From a virus: DNA of 42,991 bases. Both the position numbers and the translations under genes were made by a program. Positions within the stretch are counted from its first letter, which is position 1; the number at the start of each line of letters is the position of its first letter. Below the pieces are notes generated by a model. That model was not told the DNA's origin and did no database searches. It was given only the letters and a program-made list of their open reading frames with translations. The stretch is from positions 1-42,991 of IMG/VR virus record IMGVR_UViG_3300044970_001592; one strand, given 5' to 3'. Positions 16,700 to 24,831 of the stretch are shown piece after piece.

Positions 16700-17089
16700 T
16701 CAAAGTTCTCTTAAGATCGATACAAGTTTTAGATCCAATTGAATATCGCTTGAAATAATATCCTCTCCTCGAATTCCTTTTACTCTTTCTGGCATTGCCG
16801 AAGTGTAAATCAAAAACGTTTTGAGTGCGCTATAATCTAGAGGATCAACTCTTGTAAAGAGCATTCTTGTGCTTGGTTCAACTCCAAAAACATTCTGTAT
16901 AATCACCAAGTGATTCAACAATAATCTTTCTTTTATCTCGCCCGTCAATCTATAACGATGCAATAATCGTTTGATATATCGAATTCTTTTATAGTCGTCA
17001 TCGAATTCGCTATCAATGCAGTTTGGCTTATCATAGCACTTTGCTGCATATAACAATATATTGGAATCATTCAATTCATCAAAAAACAT
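16700..17089 (-). CDS. Conserved T4-like phage protein
   Basis: 129 residues, all-helical, no membrane segment. It starts MFFDELNDSNILLYAAKCYD and contains YIKRLLHRYRLTGEIKERLL and HLVIIQNVFGVEPSTRMLF. I recall this pattern as widely conserved in T4-like cyanophages and pelagiphages, where no function is assigned. Its neighbours are internal-virion-type genes, so an assembly or virion role is possible. Confidence 0.75.
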   Translation of the reverse strand: MFFDELNDSNILLYAAKCYDKPNCIDSEFDDDYKRIRYIKRLLHRYRLTGEIKERLLLNHLVIIQNVFGVEPSTRMLFTRVDPLDYSALKTFLIYTSAMPERVKGIRGEDIISSDIQLDLKLVSILREL

Positions 17090-17092
17090 AGA

Positions 17093-17554
17093 TTAATATT
17101 CGTCAGTATTACCTGCATCATCGTCGCGTTTTGCATACCACGTTGATGGACGCATCTCAATCTCATCGTCTTCTCTATCTAGAAGATCTTCGGCGTCAAC
17201 AGACATAAGAGAATCTAATTCTTCTGTGGTTACAATCTGCGCATAACCGTCAACAAATCCATCTTCACCTGTATCATAGACGACATAAAGATGAAGACCA
17301 GAATCTCCGAGAAGATAATCTAATTCTGCACCTAGATCCAAGAATTGTTGAGTTGCTGATTGAGGAAGAAGGATTCCATAACGCTCTAATGTTCCGCGAA
17401 GTTGATTCAGGAAAATAGGAGCATTTTGGTATGGCTTCTCTGTGAGAACGTCTAGATCAGCATTGATTGCGTCGAAGTTCCCCTCAACGTGTTTTGCATC
17501 AACGTCTAATGTTTCTTCAGCAGCCTCGGTGATAAACTTATTGAACGTTAACAT
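17093..17554 (-). CDS. Hypothetical acidic protein with capsid-targeting-like N-terminus
   Basis: 153 residues, acidic. The first residues, MLTFNKFITEAAEE, closely match the capsid-targeting sequence of T4 internal proteins (MKTYQEFIAEA in IPIII), including an I-T-E/A site like those cut by the gp21 protease. The rest has no recognised domain. It overlaps the preceding gene by 17 nt. Inference: an internal head protein processed during maturation. Confidence 0.7.
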   Translation of the reverse strand: MLTFNKFITEAAEETLDVDAKHVEGNFDAINADLDVLTEKPYQNAPIFLNQLRGTLERYGILLPQSATQQFLDLGAELDYLLGDSGLHLYVVYDTGEDGFVDGYAQIVTTEELDSLMSVDAEDLLDREDDEIEMRPSTWYAKRDDDAGNTDEY

Positions 17555-17972
17555 CAGTCTTCACCTCTGGTGCCTTATTGATCTTATTTTTCTGCCCCTT
17601 GACAATATCAATCGCCTTTTGAGCGGCAGATGCTTGTTTGTCTTTGATGCGTTCTTTACGAGCAGCAAGAGTTCCTGCTTGCTTCTTTCCCATATTCTGG
17701 GCTTTTGTTTGTGCATCGAATTTTGCTTGAGCAGCCTTCACGTATGGTTTCATTTCTTCGTTCATTTCGCCTTCCATATAATTAGCAGCGGTTGAAATAT
17801 AATCTTCGGCAAGAGTAATTTTGCTTTGAACCCACTCTGGAAGATTTGAATTTGGCTCTAGCATATCATGCATGCGCTTTGCGTTTGCGATGATGCTCTT
17901 GAGTTGTGACATTGCCATGTCACCTTCGTAATCATACTCGCCTTGATCTGCCGCAGATAATTTATTCGCCAT
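17538..17972 (-). CDS. Conserved helical protein, probable internal virion component
   Basis: 144 residues. It begins with SAADQGEYDYEGDMAMSQLK and carries MLEPNSNLPEWVQSKITLAE plus DYISTAANYM, a module I recall repeatedly in head-core or internal proteins of T4-like marine phages. The C-terminal third is Lys/Ala/Gln-rich. It overlaps the large basic protein by 11 nt. Confidence 0.7.
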   Translation of the reverse strand: MANKLSAADQGEYDYEGDMAMSQLKSIIANAKRMHDMLEPNSNLPEWVQSKITLAEDYISTAANYMEGEMNEEMKPYVKAAQAKFDAQTKAQNMGKKQAGTLAARKERIKDKQASAAQKAIDIVKGQKNKINKAPEVKTDVNVQ

Positions 17973-19614
17973 CTTTTTTCTCCAACTTGGCTGCTAGTTT
18001 CTTGCGAATGGCATTTCCGATTGCCTTACGCTTATTATGTAGGTAGACGTCTGTCTTATCGGTATCGCCGTCATTGTCGATATCTTTATCTTCACGACCG
18101 ACTGCGTCCATACCTTCACCAAGTTTCTTACCAGCAGCAGCCGCAGCCTGGAACTTTTCTTTTCCATACTTCTTGCGACCGATTGCAGCAGCAACAGCGG
18201 CTGGATCACGAGCGCCACCCTTCTTTGCTGATGCCATTACTGCCTTGAAGCCCATGTATTTTTCATCGACTTTCTTTTTCTTTTCTTCTTCATCGTCATC
18301 TTCCATATCATCTTCTTCTTCATCATCTTTCATTTTATCTTCATAATCATCTTCCATGTCATCCATTTTCTTGGCTTCTTGGAAGTTTAGTTCTTCGGCT
18401 TGTTTGCCCTTTCCTGTTGCGGCATAGTAAGCGCCGAGTGCCATATTGATGCGCTCTTTCTTGCTCTTACCAGCAAACTTTGGATTGTCAGAAGCAACGA
18501 AATCGCTGATCCACTTTGATGCTGGATCGGCTGCTGTGAGTTTTTCTTCGATGTATTGCATTTCTTCTGAGTACATTCCCTTTTGAGTTTTTTGAGCGGT
18601 TACTTTTGGAGAAGCATCAACTTTAGGTTGGGCTCCAACATACTTGAGGCGGCTAACCTTTGATCTCATTTTACCGATATCTTTTTGAAGATTTTTCTGA
18701 GCAACACCGCTAAATGCTTTTTGCCAGTCTTTTGCGGCTTCATCAACAGCGACTTCTTCAAAATGAGCCTTCATGTGTGCTTCGGTGTCTTTCTTGGTCT
18801 GATTTGGACCAAGACCACCAAGTTTTGTCATGCGACGAATATACTTTTTAGAAGCGGCAGCAGCACGAGGATTCTTATCGCGATTCAAGAAGTTCTTGAC
18901 ATCAGATGACTTTGGACGAGCGGCTGCTTCATAATCGAAGCGCATGTTGGCTTCATCGACCTGCTCAACTTCTTCTTTCTTCATTCCTGCTTTCATTGCT
19001 TTGCGAGCAAGATTACGAACATAACGATATTCTGCTGGTTGTTTTCCTGCTGGCATTTTTGGTTTCTCCTTAACTGGTCCACCAAGAAGTTTTTCGGCTT
19101 CTTGTTTTGTTGCTTCTTCTACTTTTGGTTTATATCGAGCAACTGGTCTCTTTTTATAGACTGGTGGCTTATCTGATGATGTTGGATCGATATCGACTGA
19201 ACCTGCTTTTGGATGACCATAACGATTGTATTCGCCATTTGTCTCAAAAACTTTCTGCTCTTGCGTATAGCGAACAAGGGCGACCTTTGGATTGATTCCT
19301 GCCTTAATTCCCTTGATGATTTCTTTTGCGCTGCTTTGACCGACGCCAGCCATTGCACTGCTGCCGCCTGATCCACCTGCACCGATAGGAGCGCGACCGC
19401 CTTTGGCATAGTAGGCTTTCTGGCGTTCCATGCTGATTTCACGAGCAGACTTTGGTTTAACAGGTGCTGCTACTTTCTTTTCCGCAGGTTTGATCTTACC
19501 AGACTGCGCAGCAGATTTCTCTTTTGGCATTTCCATGTTATTCTTTTTGTACCAAGCCTTTTGAGCGGCTTTTGACATTAAATGCAATTTTGCTGGAACT
19601 TTTACGTCTGCCAT
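17962..19614 (-). CDS. Large basic mosaic protein with EF-hand-like loop, probable internal virion protein
   Basis: 550 residues, Lys/Ala-rich, largely disordered. Visible modules in order: a basic N-terminus; a Gly/Ser linker; repeated VEQVDEA/AVDEAAK-type sites; EKLTAADPASKWISDF with NPKFAGKSKKERINMALGAY (a module I recall from many T4-like phages); an extreme Asp/Glu-Met stretch (DDMEDDYED); and EF-hand-like loop DIDNDGDTDKTD at 511-522. Acidic/basic mosaics of this kind are typical of head-core or ejected proteins. AAGGG precedes the start. Confidence 0.75.
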   Translation of the reverse strand: MADVKVPAKLHLMSKAAQKAWYKKNNMEMPKEKSAAQSGKIKPAEKKVAAPVKPKSAREISMERQKAYYAKGGRAPIGAGGSGGSSAMAGVGQSSAKEIIKGIKAGINPKVALVRYTQEQKVFETNGEYNRYGHPKAGSVDIDPTSSDKPPVYKKRPVARYKPKVEEATKQEAEKLLGGPVKEKPKMPAGKQPAEYRYVRNLARKAMKAGMKKEEVEQVDEANMRFDYEAAARPKSSDVKNFLNRDKNPRAAAASKKYIRRMTKLGGLGPNQTKKDTEAHMKAHFEEVAVDEAAKDWQKAFSGVAQKNLQKDIGKMRSKVSRLKYVGAQPKVDASPKVTAQKTQKGMYSEEMQYIEEKLTAADPASKWISDFVASDNPKFAGKSKKERINMALGAYYAATGKGKQAEELNFQEAKKMDDMEDDYEDKMKDDEEEDDMEDDDEEEKKKKVDEKYMGFKAVMASAKKGGARDPAAVAAAIGRKKYGKEKFQAAAAAGKKLGEGMDAVGREDKDIDNDGDTDKTDVYLHNKRKAIGNAIRKKLAAKLEKKDGE

Positions 19615-19618
19615 TTTA

Positions 19619-20110
19619 TTAACCCTTTAGAATTGAAGTGAACATCCAGCCAAATTTCTTGTGTTGATCGAATAGATCTTGCAAGAAGTTTCCAAGACCA
19701 ACTTCGTCGGCTGCTTCTGCCATTTTCTGACAGGCTAGTAATCCTGCAAGAATTTTAGTATTATCTTCGGCTAGTGCAGAAACCATTTCCATACTTGATA
19801 ATGGATCTTTATTTTCTGATAGTTGTGAATTTGCAATCAATGATGCGAGATTCATTGGCGCTAGAGCATTGAGGGCACGAATTTCTTCTGCGAGGCGGTC
19901 CATATTATCAAAGACGCCTTCGTATACTTTACCGAAAAATTCATGGTATTGAGGAAAATCTTTCCCAACTACGTTCCAGTGGAAAGAGTGGGCTTTAAAG
20001 TAGAACACAAATGCATCTGAAAATACATTCATTAGTGCATTAATGAGAGCAGGTTCTGCTTGTTCGGTGACCATTTGTTCTGCTTGTTCAACTAGGTTAT
20101 GGTATTTCAT
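19619..20110 (-). CDS. Dps-like ferritin
   Basis: 163 residues. The four-helix ferritin core shows the Dps signature FHWNVVGKDFPQYHEFF. Compared with E. coli Dps ferroxidase residues, His44, His56, Asp71 and Glu75 are kept at the right spacing, but the usual Asp four residues after the second His is Gly60. Dps proteins store iron, detoxify peroxide and may coat DNA; this one may have altered iron chemistry. ATG at 20110 follows GAGG by six bases and overlaps the cupin by 14 nt; an earlier TTG is unlikely. It lies among internal-virion genes. Confidence 0.85.
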   Translation of the reverse strand: MKYHNLVEQAEQMVTEQAEPALINALMNVFSDAFVFYFKAHSFHWNVVGKDFPQYHEFFGKVYEGVFDNMDRLAEEIRALNALAPMNLASLIANSQLSENKDPLSSMEMVSALAEDNTKILAGLLACQKMAEAADEVGLGNFLQDLFDQHKKFGWMFTSILKG

Positions 20111-20378
20111 CGAATTCCTCAATCTTTATTTTTAAGTCTGTTGTTCCACGTTTAATTCTATGGAAAGTTTTGGCAGGTATAAAAAAGTGATCGCCTTTAT
20201 ATAACTTATAGGGTAATTCATCTTCAAATTGAATTTCCCAACCAGAACCTTCTAAAATCTCAATATATCTTCCTTTCTCATCACGGTGCCATGCTAATTC
20301 TTCGACAAGAACATCGTGCTTGAATGTGCGCACGAACGTCCAAGTATTTAGTTTTTCGTCTGTGTATGGTTTATCCAT
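20097..20378 (-). CDS. Small single-domain cupin
   Basis: 93 residues. One cupin barrel: ELAWHRDEKGRYIEILEG forms motif 1 and YKGDHFFIPAKTFHRIKRG forms motif 2, with His at both expected positions. The enzyme activity or ligand cannot be told. It is far shorter than RmlC and lacks its catalytic pattern, so it does not complete the rml pathway nearby. ATG at 20378 shares one base with the upstream stop (TAATG). Similar small cupins are known to me from T4-like cyanophages. Confidence 0.8.
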   Translation of the reverse strand: MDKPYTDEKLNTWTFVRTFKHDVLVEELAWHRDEKGRYIEILEGSGWEIQFEDELPYKLYKGDHFFIPAKTFHRIKRGTTDLKIKIEEFDEIP

Positions 20379-22864
20379 TACCACCAAAGTTTGCCAGAGT
20401 TACTGAAAAATCTTGGATAACGACAAGCCCAATAAGAGGCTGAAGTCTTGTCCTTATTTGACAAGCAATGATGGCGAGCAACGAAACTGCGAGTTGCGGC
20501 TGGATCATTAAATTTCTTTGCCATTCCAGATTGACTGAAACGAACCTTTTTAATTCCACCGTCGCCAGTGCGAACATAAACCGCACCGCCGCCACCTTCA
20601 CGCCATGGCTTGCCAATACCCTTTCCGTCGGTCTTATCTTCTTCGTTGATTTCTTCTTCGAATGGGAAATCAAGAAGAACTTCCTGACCCTCAAACATCG
20701 CTTTTTCGCCAATGTCTGATTTGAGTAGATCCTTTTCCCACTCATCTTGTGGCTCGTATGTGCCTTCGCTATAAAGACGTTTGGCTTCTGAGATCATCTC
20801 AAAAAACATGTCAGATCCTGGACGGAAAACGTTTTCGGTGAATGAGATCTTATTTTCAAGATGATATTCAACGGCTTCCTTTACAGACAATTTCTTGTCT
20901 AAGACTGCTTTCAACTTTTCTTTGTCTCCAGTCTGTCCAATGCGAATGACGGACTTTTGATATTTCCAATCTGGAATCTTTCGTAATTCAGTACCGCCAC
21001 CCCAAGTCTTCACGCGCTCATATCCTGGAGGAACTGGATGCCCTGCTTTTGGTCCTGGAACCTGACGAGGCGTTGGCATAAAATGTTTTAGTGGTTTCTT
21101 TTCTTCTACTTTAATAAGAGAAACTGTTGGAAGACCATCTAGCGTTGAACTGCGAAGATCTCCTGGAGTCATTTTTCCTTTCTTTGGTTTCTTTGTAGAG
21201 ATCGTTGGTGTGATATCAACAACAGCCTCATTCATTTCTGGGCAGCAAACTTCTTGGTCAAACAACTCATTGATGTCTGCGTCTTCACGGAGATCTTTAT
21301 CTGCTGTGTGATAAGTCTTACCCTTGTTGATATAAGAGTTTACACGAGCATGACCCCACTGTTGTGGTGTTGTTCCTGGACGGTGACCAGAGTTCCATGC
21401 AGCAACACCGCGCTTGTAGACTTTGCGGAGTGTTGATACAGAAACGCCAGACTTTGCTGCCTTTGCTGCTAGAGAAGAATCTGATTCTTCGATCTTATTT
21501 TCTTTCTGACGTTCTTTCACTGCCGTGATGTTACCAGACTTTGCAACATGGCGAAGTTTCTTTGGCAATTCTTCGGCTTCGTTTGCCATCATTTTACGAA
21601 CAGCAAGAGTATGCTTGCTTGGTTTTGTCTTTGCTGTTTTGTCGCCAGGAGCAGGTTCATATGCACGTGGATCTTTATCTGATAACTTGCCCATCTTTTT
21701 CCAATGAGCCTTACGTGCTTTTGCAGTTGATGGACTTAATCCAGCGACATATTTCTTTGGTAAACCAGACTCCTTATCTTTTGGAACTGGAGCATACTTT
21801 TCTTTTATCGTTAAAAAAGACTTTGGGTTTGGGGTTTCTAGAATCTCCAATCCGTGGTTTGAGATGCGCTCGAGAAGTTTTTCGATCTGAGATGCAAAGA
21901 ATACTTTTTCCATGTCTGTTGATTCATGGAGATTGATTGAATTGTTAAACACAAAACAATCTAATTCTTCGGCGAGTTTTTCTGCACGATACCACTTCTC
22001 CAATCTCTTATTTTCTACAAGAGGTTGTTCGCGGGATTCGTTGCGAAGTTTTGAGACTTTATTTGAAACAGAAACGTAGACATGATCAAACTCATATCCT
22101 TCAAGCATTGCTTGCACTAGTGCAATTTTCTCAGCATCAGCAGCGCCATTGATAACAATATTAGTTTTGCTTTCTACGAGTTCTGATGCATTTCCAGAAA
22201 GAACCTGATCGATCTGAACTTCAGTCAAATCAAAACGAGAAAAGATGTTCTTAAGAACATAGTCCTTTCCGCTTCCTGGACCACCAAGTAGAAAAATACC
22301 AATAGGGGCTGTTGATTCCATTTGCATACCTTTTTTCAATTTATCGTGTATTTGTTTACCAAGTTCTTTATCACTGTAATGCGAGATAAATTCTTTTTCT
22401 TTTCCGTGCCTCACCAAGTCGCGAAGTTTAGAAGCAGACATACCTTCTGCGCCTTCGGCATCAGGATCTCGATGACCTGCTGATCTTACGTCGACTTTTT
22501 TGATACCAGGAAATTCTTTAGTTCTATATTTATTGAGTAGAGAATCGAACTCTCCAACGCGATCAGAGCCAACAACCATGGTTACATGAGTGTGACCTTG
22601 CTTTTCTAAATGCTTCATTGCGTCAATAGCAGTGCGCACTTTACCGCTTGAGACTATATTTGCATTTGGGAATAGACGACGCATGAATCCAACTTTTTCG
22701 CCATGAGCAAGTGGATTCTTTTTAGCATCTTGTGAGTGCGAAGGAAACACATAATGTTTCCCGCCAGTCTTTTCAGCATGCGCCTGAACTGCGCTAATTA
22801 ATTTTCCATGCCCTGTTTCGGTAGGAGCATTAAATCTTCCAAATGTAAATGTTGCTTTGCTCAT
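20378..22864 (-). CDS. Multidomain protein: nucleotidyltransferase-like + P-loop kinase-like + phage structural modules
   Basis: 828 residues. Residues 1-175 are a cytidylyltransferase-like HIGH domain (TFGRFNAPTETGHGKLI, with the first His of HxGH replaced by Thr, and a later SASKLRDLVRHG). Residues 186-330 hold a Walker A, GGPGSGKD, with Lys200. About 455-520 has SSLAAKAAKSGVSVSTLRKVY and WNSGHRPGTTPQQWGHARVNS, a module common in phage proteins (DUF5824-like). The end carries GGGGAVYVRTGDGGIKKVRF and ARHHC...YWACRYPR, another phage module (DUF5872-like). It could be a virion-carried enzyme. The mosaic layout is typical of internal virion proteins. Confidence 0.8.
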   Translation of the reverse strand: MSKATFTFGRFNAPTETGHGKLISAVQAHAEKTGGKHYVFPSHSQDAKKNPLAHGEKVGFMRRLFPNANIVSSGKVRTAIDAMKHLEKQGHTHVTMVVGSDRVGEFDSLLNKYRTKEFPGIKKVDVRSAGHRDPDAEGAEGMSASKLRDLVRHGKEKEFISHYSDKELGKQIHDKLKKGMQMESTAPIGIFLLGGPGSGKDYVLKNIFSRFDLTEVQIDQVLSGNASELVESKTNIVINGAADAEKIALVQAMLEGYEFDHVYVSVSNKVSKLRNESREQPLVENKRLEKWYRAEKLAEELDCFVFNNSINLHESTDMEKVFFASQIEKLLERISNHGLEILETPNPKSFLTIKEKYAPVPKDKESGLPKKYVAGLSPSTAKARKAHWKKMGKLSDKDPRAYEPAPGDKTAKTKPSKHTLAVRKMMANEAEELPKKLRHVAKSGNITAVKERQKENKIEESDSSLAAKAAKSGVSVSTLRKVYKRGVAAWNSGHRPGTTPQQWGHARVNSYINKGKTYHTADKDLREDADINELFDQEVCCPEMNEAVVDITPTISTKKPKKGKMTPGDLRSSTLDGLPTVSLIKVEEKKPLKHFMPTPRQVPGPKAGHPVPPGYERVKTWGGGTELRKIPDWKYQKSVIRIGQTGDKEKLKAVLDKKLSVKEAVEYHLENKISFTENVFRPGSDMFFEMISEAKRLYSEGTYEPQDEWEKDLLKSDIGEKAMFEGQEVLLDFPFEEEINEEDKTDGKGIGKPWREGGGGAVYVRTGDGGIKKVRFSQSGMAKKFNDPAATRSFVARHHCLSNKDKTSASYWACRYPRFFSNSGKLWW

Positions 22865-24009
22865 ATTACGCTCTTTTGTGCCTTCAAGATTGCAGATCGT
22901 TTACGATTGGCTTCTGTAAACTTGCGTGGAACAAACTTAACGCCACCAGCAACAAAACCTTCGCCTGTTGATTCAATATTGTCAATGCTATGTTTATATC
23001 CACCATGTGCAGTTTTGGATAGCGCATCTGCAGCGGCATACGTTGCTTTTTGTAAATGATGGTGGATCTCAAACGAACGATCGAATTTACCCATGTGTTC
23101 ATCAACATGGTTTAATGCAGCCTGCATTTCGTCGCGTTTTTGATTTTTAGATTTTTCTGTCTTAACAGAATCAATACGCTTTTGGTGATACTTCTCAAGA
23201 AACTTCTTGTAACCCTTTACGGATGGCTTTTCGCCAGTATCAATTGTTGAGTTTGCGTAACGCTGTAGAGTTTCTTCATGACCAGTCAAGTGTTCATGCG
23301 GATGATCTTTAGCGAGTTTCTTGGCAGCGGCAAGATGTTCCATTGCCTTTCTTTTTGCTTCAGGGCTGAGTTTTCTTTCTTCGCCAGAAACAACGTGACT
23401 CATCACGTGAACGTCTGGATGTTCTTTTAATTCGCCAGCCTCAATAGGGCTGACCTTGCCACTTGCATCTATTCTGGAATGCAATGCAATGCTCAATGGC
23501 GCTTTGGCGAGTTTCTTGCCTTCTGGAGTATTTTTAGAAATTGAATACTTGATTGTATTTGGAGTGTGGCTAATATGACCGTCTTCTTCTTTGCGGTCTT
23601 CAAGAGAACTTAAATATCCACCCTGATACTCTCCAGATCCTTCTGGAAGAACCTTATGAACATGGCGCAATATGTTCATAAGCGGACCAGCGACGTATGG
23701 CTTTTTGCTATACTGCTGTTTTATATCTTCTGGCGAATAGTTGTATTGTGCACCTGGACCCTTATATTTTACGCCGACCTTACCTTCAGGGGTTTTAGTG
23801 ACCTGAAAAGACATACGATCGTCAATTTTACGAGTTACAGGAGTGCGCCCACTTACAACGCCTTGAATCTTGGAGAGAGCCGATCCGATTGCGCCTCGAC
23901 GAGCATGAAATGCCGATTCGAATGGATGCGGAAGGTGTTGAATTCCTCTTGCAGCACTTTTAGGCTTAACTTCTTCTGTTAATGGTATATACTGCTTGAA
24001 CCCAAACAT
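22861..24009 (-). CDS. Conserved phage protein resembling DUF6267-type, with capsid-targeting-like start
   Basis: 382 residues. The N-terminus MFGFKQYIPLTEE resembles T4 capsid-targeting sequences with an L-T-E/E gp21-type site. Then HPFESAFHARRGAIGSALSK, VTRKIDDRMSFQV and GVKYKGPGAQYNYSPEDIKQ give a pattern like a large phage family (DUF6267) with a nucleotidyltransferase-like fold. A charged His/Lys-rich helical region follows. The family link is from memory and moderate. It overlaps the next gene by ATGA. GGAGAGAG is its ribosome site; a late-promoter-like box lies 30-38 nt upstream. Confidence 0.7.
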   Translation of the reverse strand: MFGFKQYIPLTEEVKPKSAARGIQHLPHPFESAFHARRGAIGSALSKIQGVVSGRTPVTRKIDDRMSFQVTKTPEGKVGVKYKGPGAQYNYSPEDIKQQYSKKPYVAGPLMNILRHVHKVLPEGSGEYQGGYLSSLEDRKEEDGHISHTPNTIKYSISKNTPEGKKLAKAPLSIALHSRIDASGKVSPIEAGELKEHPDVHVMSHVVSGEERKLSPEAKRKAMEHLAAAKKLAKDHPHEHLTGHEETLQRYANSTIDTGEKPSVKGYKKFLEKYHQKRIDSVKTEKSKNQKRDEMQAALNHVDEHMGKFDRSFEIHHHLQKATYAAADALSKTAHGGYKHSIDNIESTGEGFVAGGVKFVPRKFTEANRKRSAILKAQKSVI

Positions 24010-24038
24010 TCTCTCTCCACACTGTGGGATTATTACCT

Positions 24039-24047
24039 CTTATTTAG
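24039..24047 (-). promoter_or_regulatory. Late-promoter-like box before the internal-virion run
   Basis: The minus strand reads CTAAATAAG, overlapping the rmlD-like stop, 30-38 nt before the ATG at 24009. It resembles T4-type late boxes (TATAAATA) except at the first two bases. It stands at the change from sugar genes to internal-virion genes, where a late start would be expected. Confidence 0.3.
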
Positions 24048-24829
24048 TTCAAATGTGGTTTCATCTTTTGAATTGCTCGGACTAGAGCCTCTCGAATATC
24101 GCTCATTCCCTCATGCGCAGGAATCGTACAAGTCGAACGACCTGCGGCTGTCGCATTACGGAATTCCTCTGGAGTAAACCATTCAGGACGAATACCCATC
24201 AAATCGGCGAGTTCATGCATACTGACCGAACCTTTATTCACAAGATTGTAATATCCGTTTGGCTCTTCAGCAACCATAAGATCGCAAGCCACACGCACTG
24301 CCTCATCAAGATCGGTAAGTGAGTTCTGTCCAGCGTCAATCAACTTTGCATTCTTGGCATAGTTGTAGACCTTGTTCAGATAGTTTTTCTGCTCAACAGA
24401 TCCTGTAAACGGCATACGAATACGATAGACTTGGGCTTTTTTGCCGAGATAAATGTCAGATACACCCTTTGAGATTGAATACGTGCTTCCGAAATAGTTC
24501 GGAGCAGCATTTACGTCTTTAATTTCGCCCATGTAGATACAGCCACTTGAGAAGTGTGCCATACGAGTTCCAGTCTTTTCGGCGGCTTCGCTCAAGATTC
24601 CTGGGAAAATCGCATTTCCGTAAATAGTATTCTCTTTGTTTGCTTCACAAGCATCAACGTTTGGTGTTCCAGTTACACCCGCACAGTTCACAACCCAATC
24701 GTAAGTTGCACGATGCAATGCTTCAACAGCATCATCATGGGAACAGAGCGTCACGACGTACCCACGTGTCACCAATTCTTCAAATACTTTACGACCAGTC
24801 CATCCTCGACCAACAACTAAAAAATGCAT
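24044..24829 (-). CDS. rmlD: RmlD-like NAD(P)-dependent dTDP-sugar reductase
   Basis: 261 residues, extended short-chain dehydrogenase fold. Nucleotide-binding VVGRGWTGRK lies at 5-14, Ser94/Ser95 in FSSGCIYMG, and the catalytic Tyr117-x3-Lys121 in YSISK. RmlD reduces dTDP-4-keto-rhamnose to dTDP-rhamnose. Because no RmlC is present, it might instead reduce the RmlB product directly or make another 6-deoxyhexose. It follows rmlA by 2 nt and belongs to an rmlB-rmlA-rmlD run. Confidence 0.8.
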   Translation of the reverse strand: MHFLVVGRGWTGRKVFEELVTRGYVVTLCSHDDAVEALHRATYDWVVNCAGVTGTPNVDACEANKENTIYGNAIFPGILSEAAEKTGTRMAHFSSGCIYMGEIKDVNAAPNYFGSTYSISKGVSDIYLGKKAQVYRIRMPFTGSVEQKNYLNKVYNYAKNAKLIDAGQNSLTDLDEAVRVACDLMVAEEPNGYYNLVNKGSVSMHELADLMGIRPEWFTPEEFRNATAAGRSTCTIPAHEGMSDIREALVRAIQKMKPHLN

Positions 24830-24831
24830 AA

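Noticed and set aside
20097-20378. Cupin as the missing RmlC
   Set aside because: Only 93 residues against about 180, without the RmlC active-site pattern, and located away from the rml genes.
24010-24024. Short inverted repeat CCACA/TGTGG near the start of the 22861-24009 gene
   Set aside because: Only five base pairs; too small to call a regulator site, although it touches the ribosome site.
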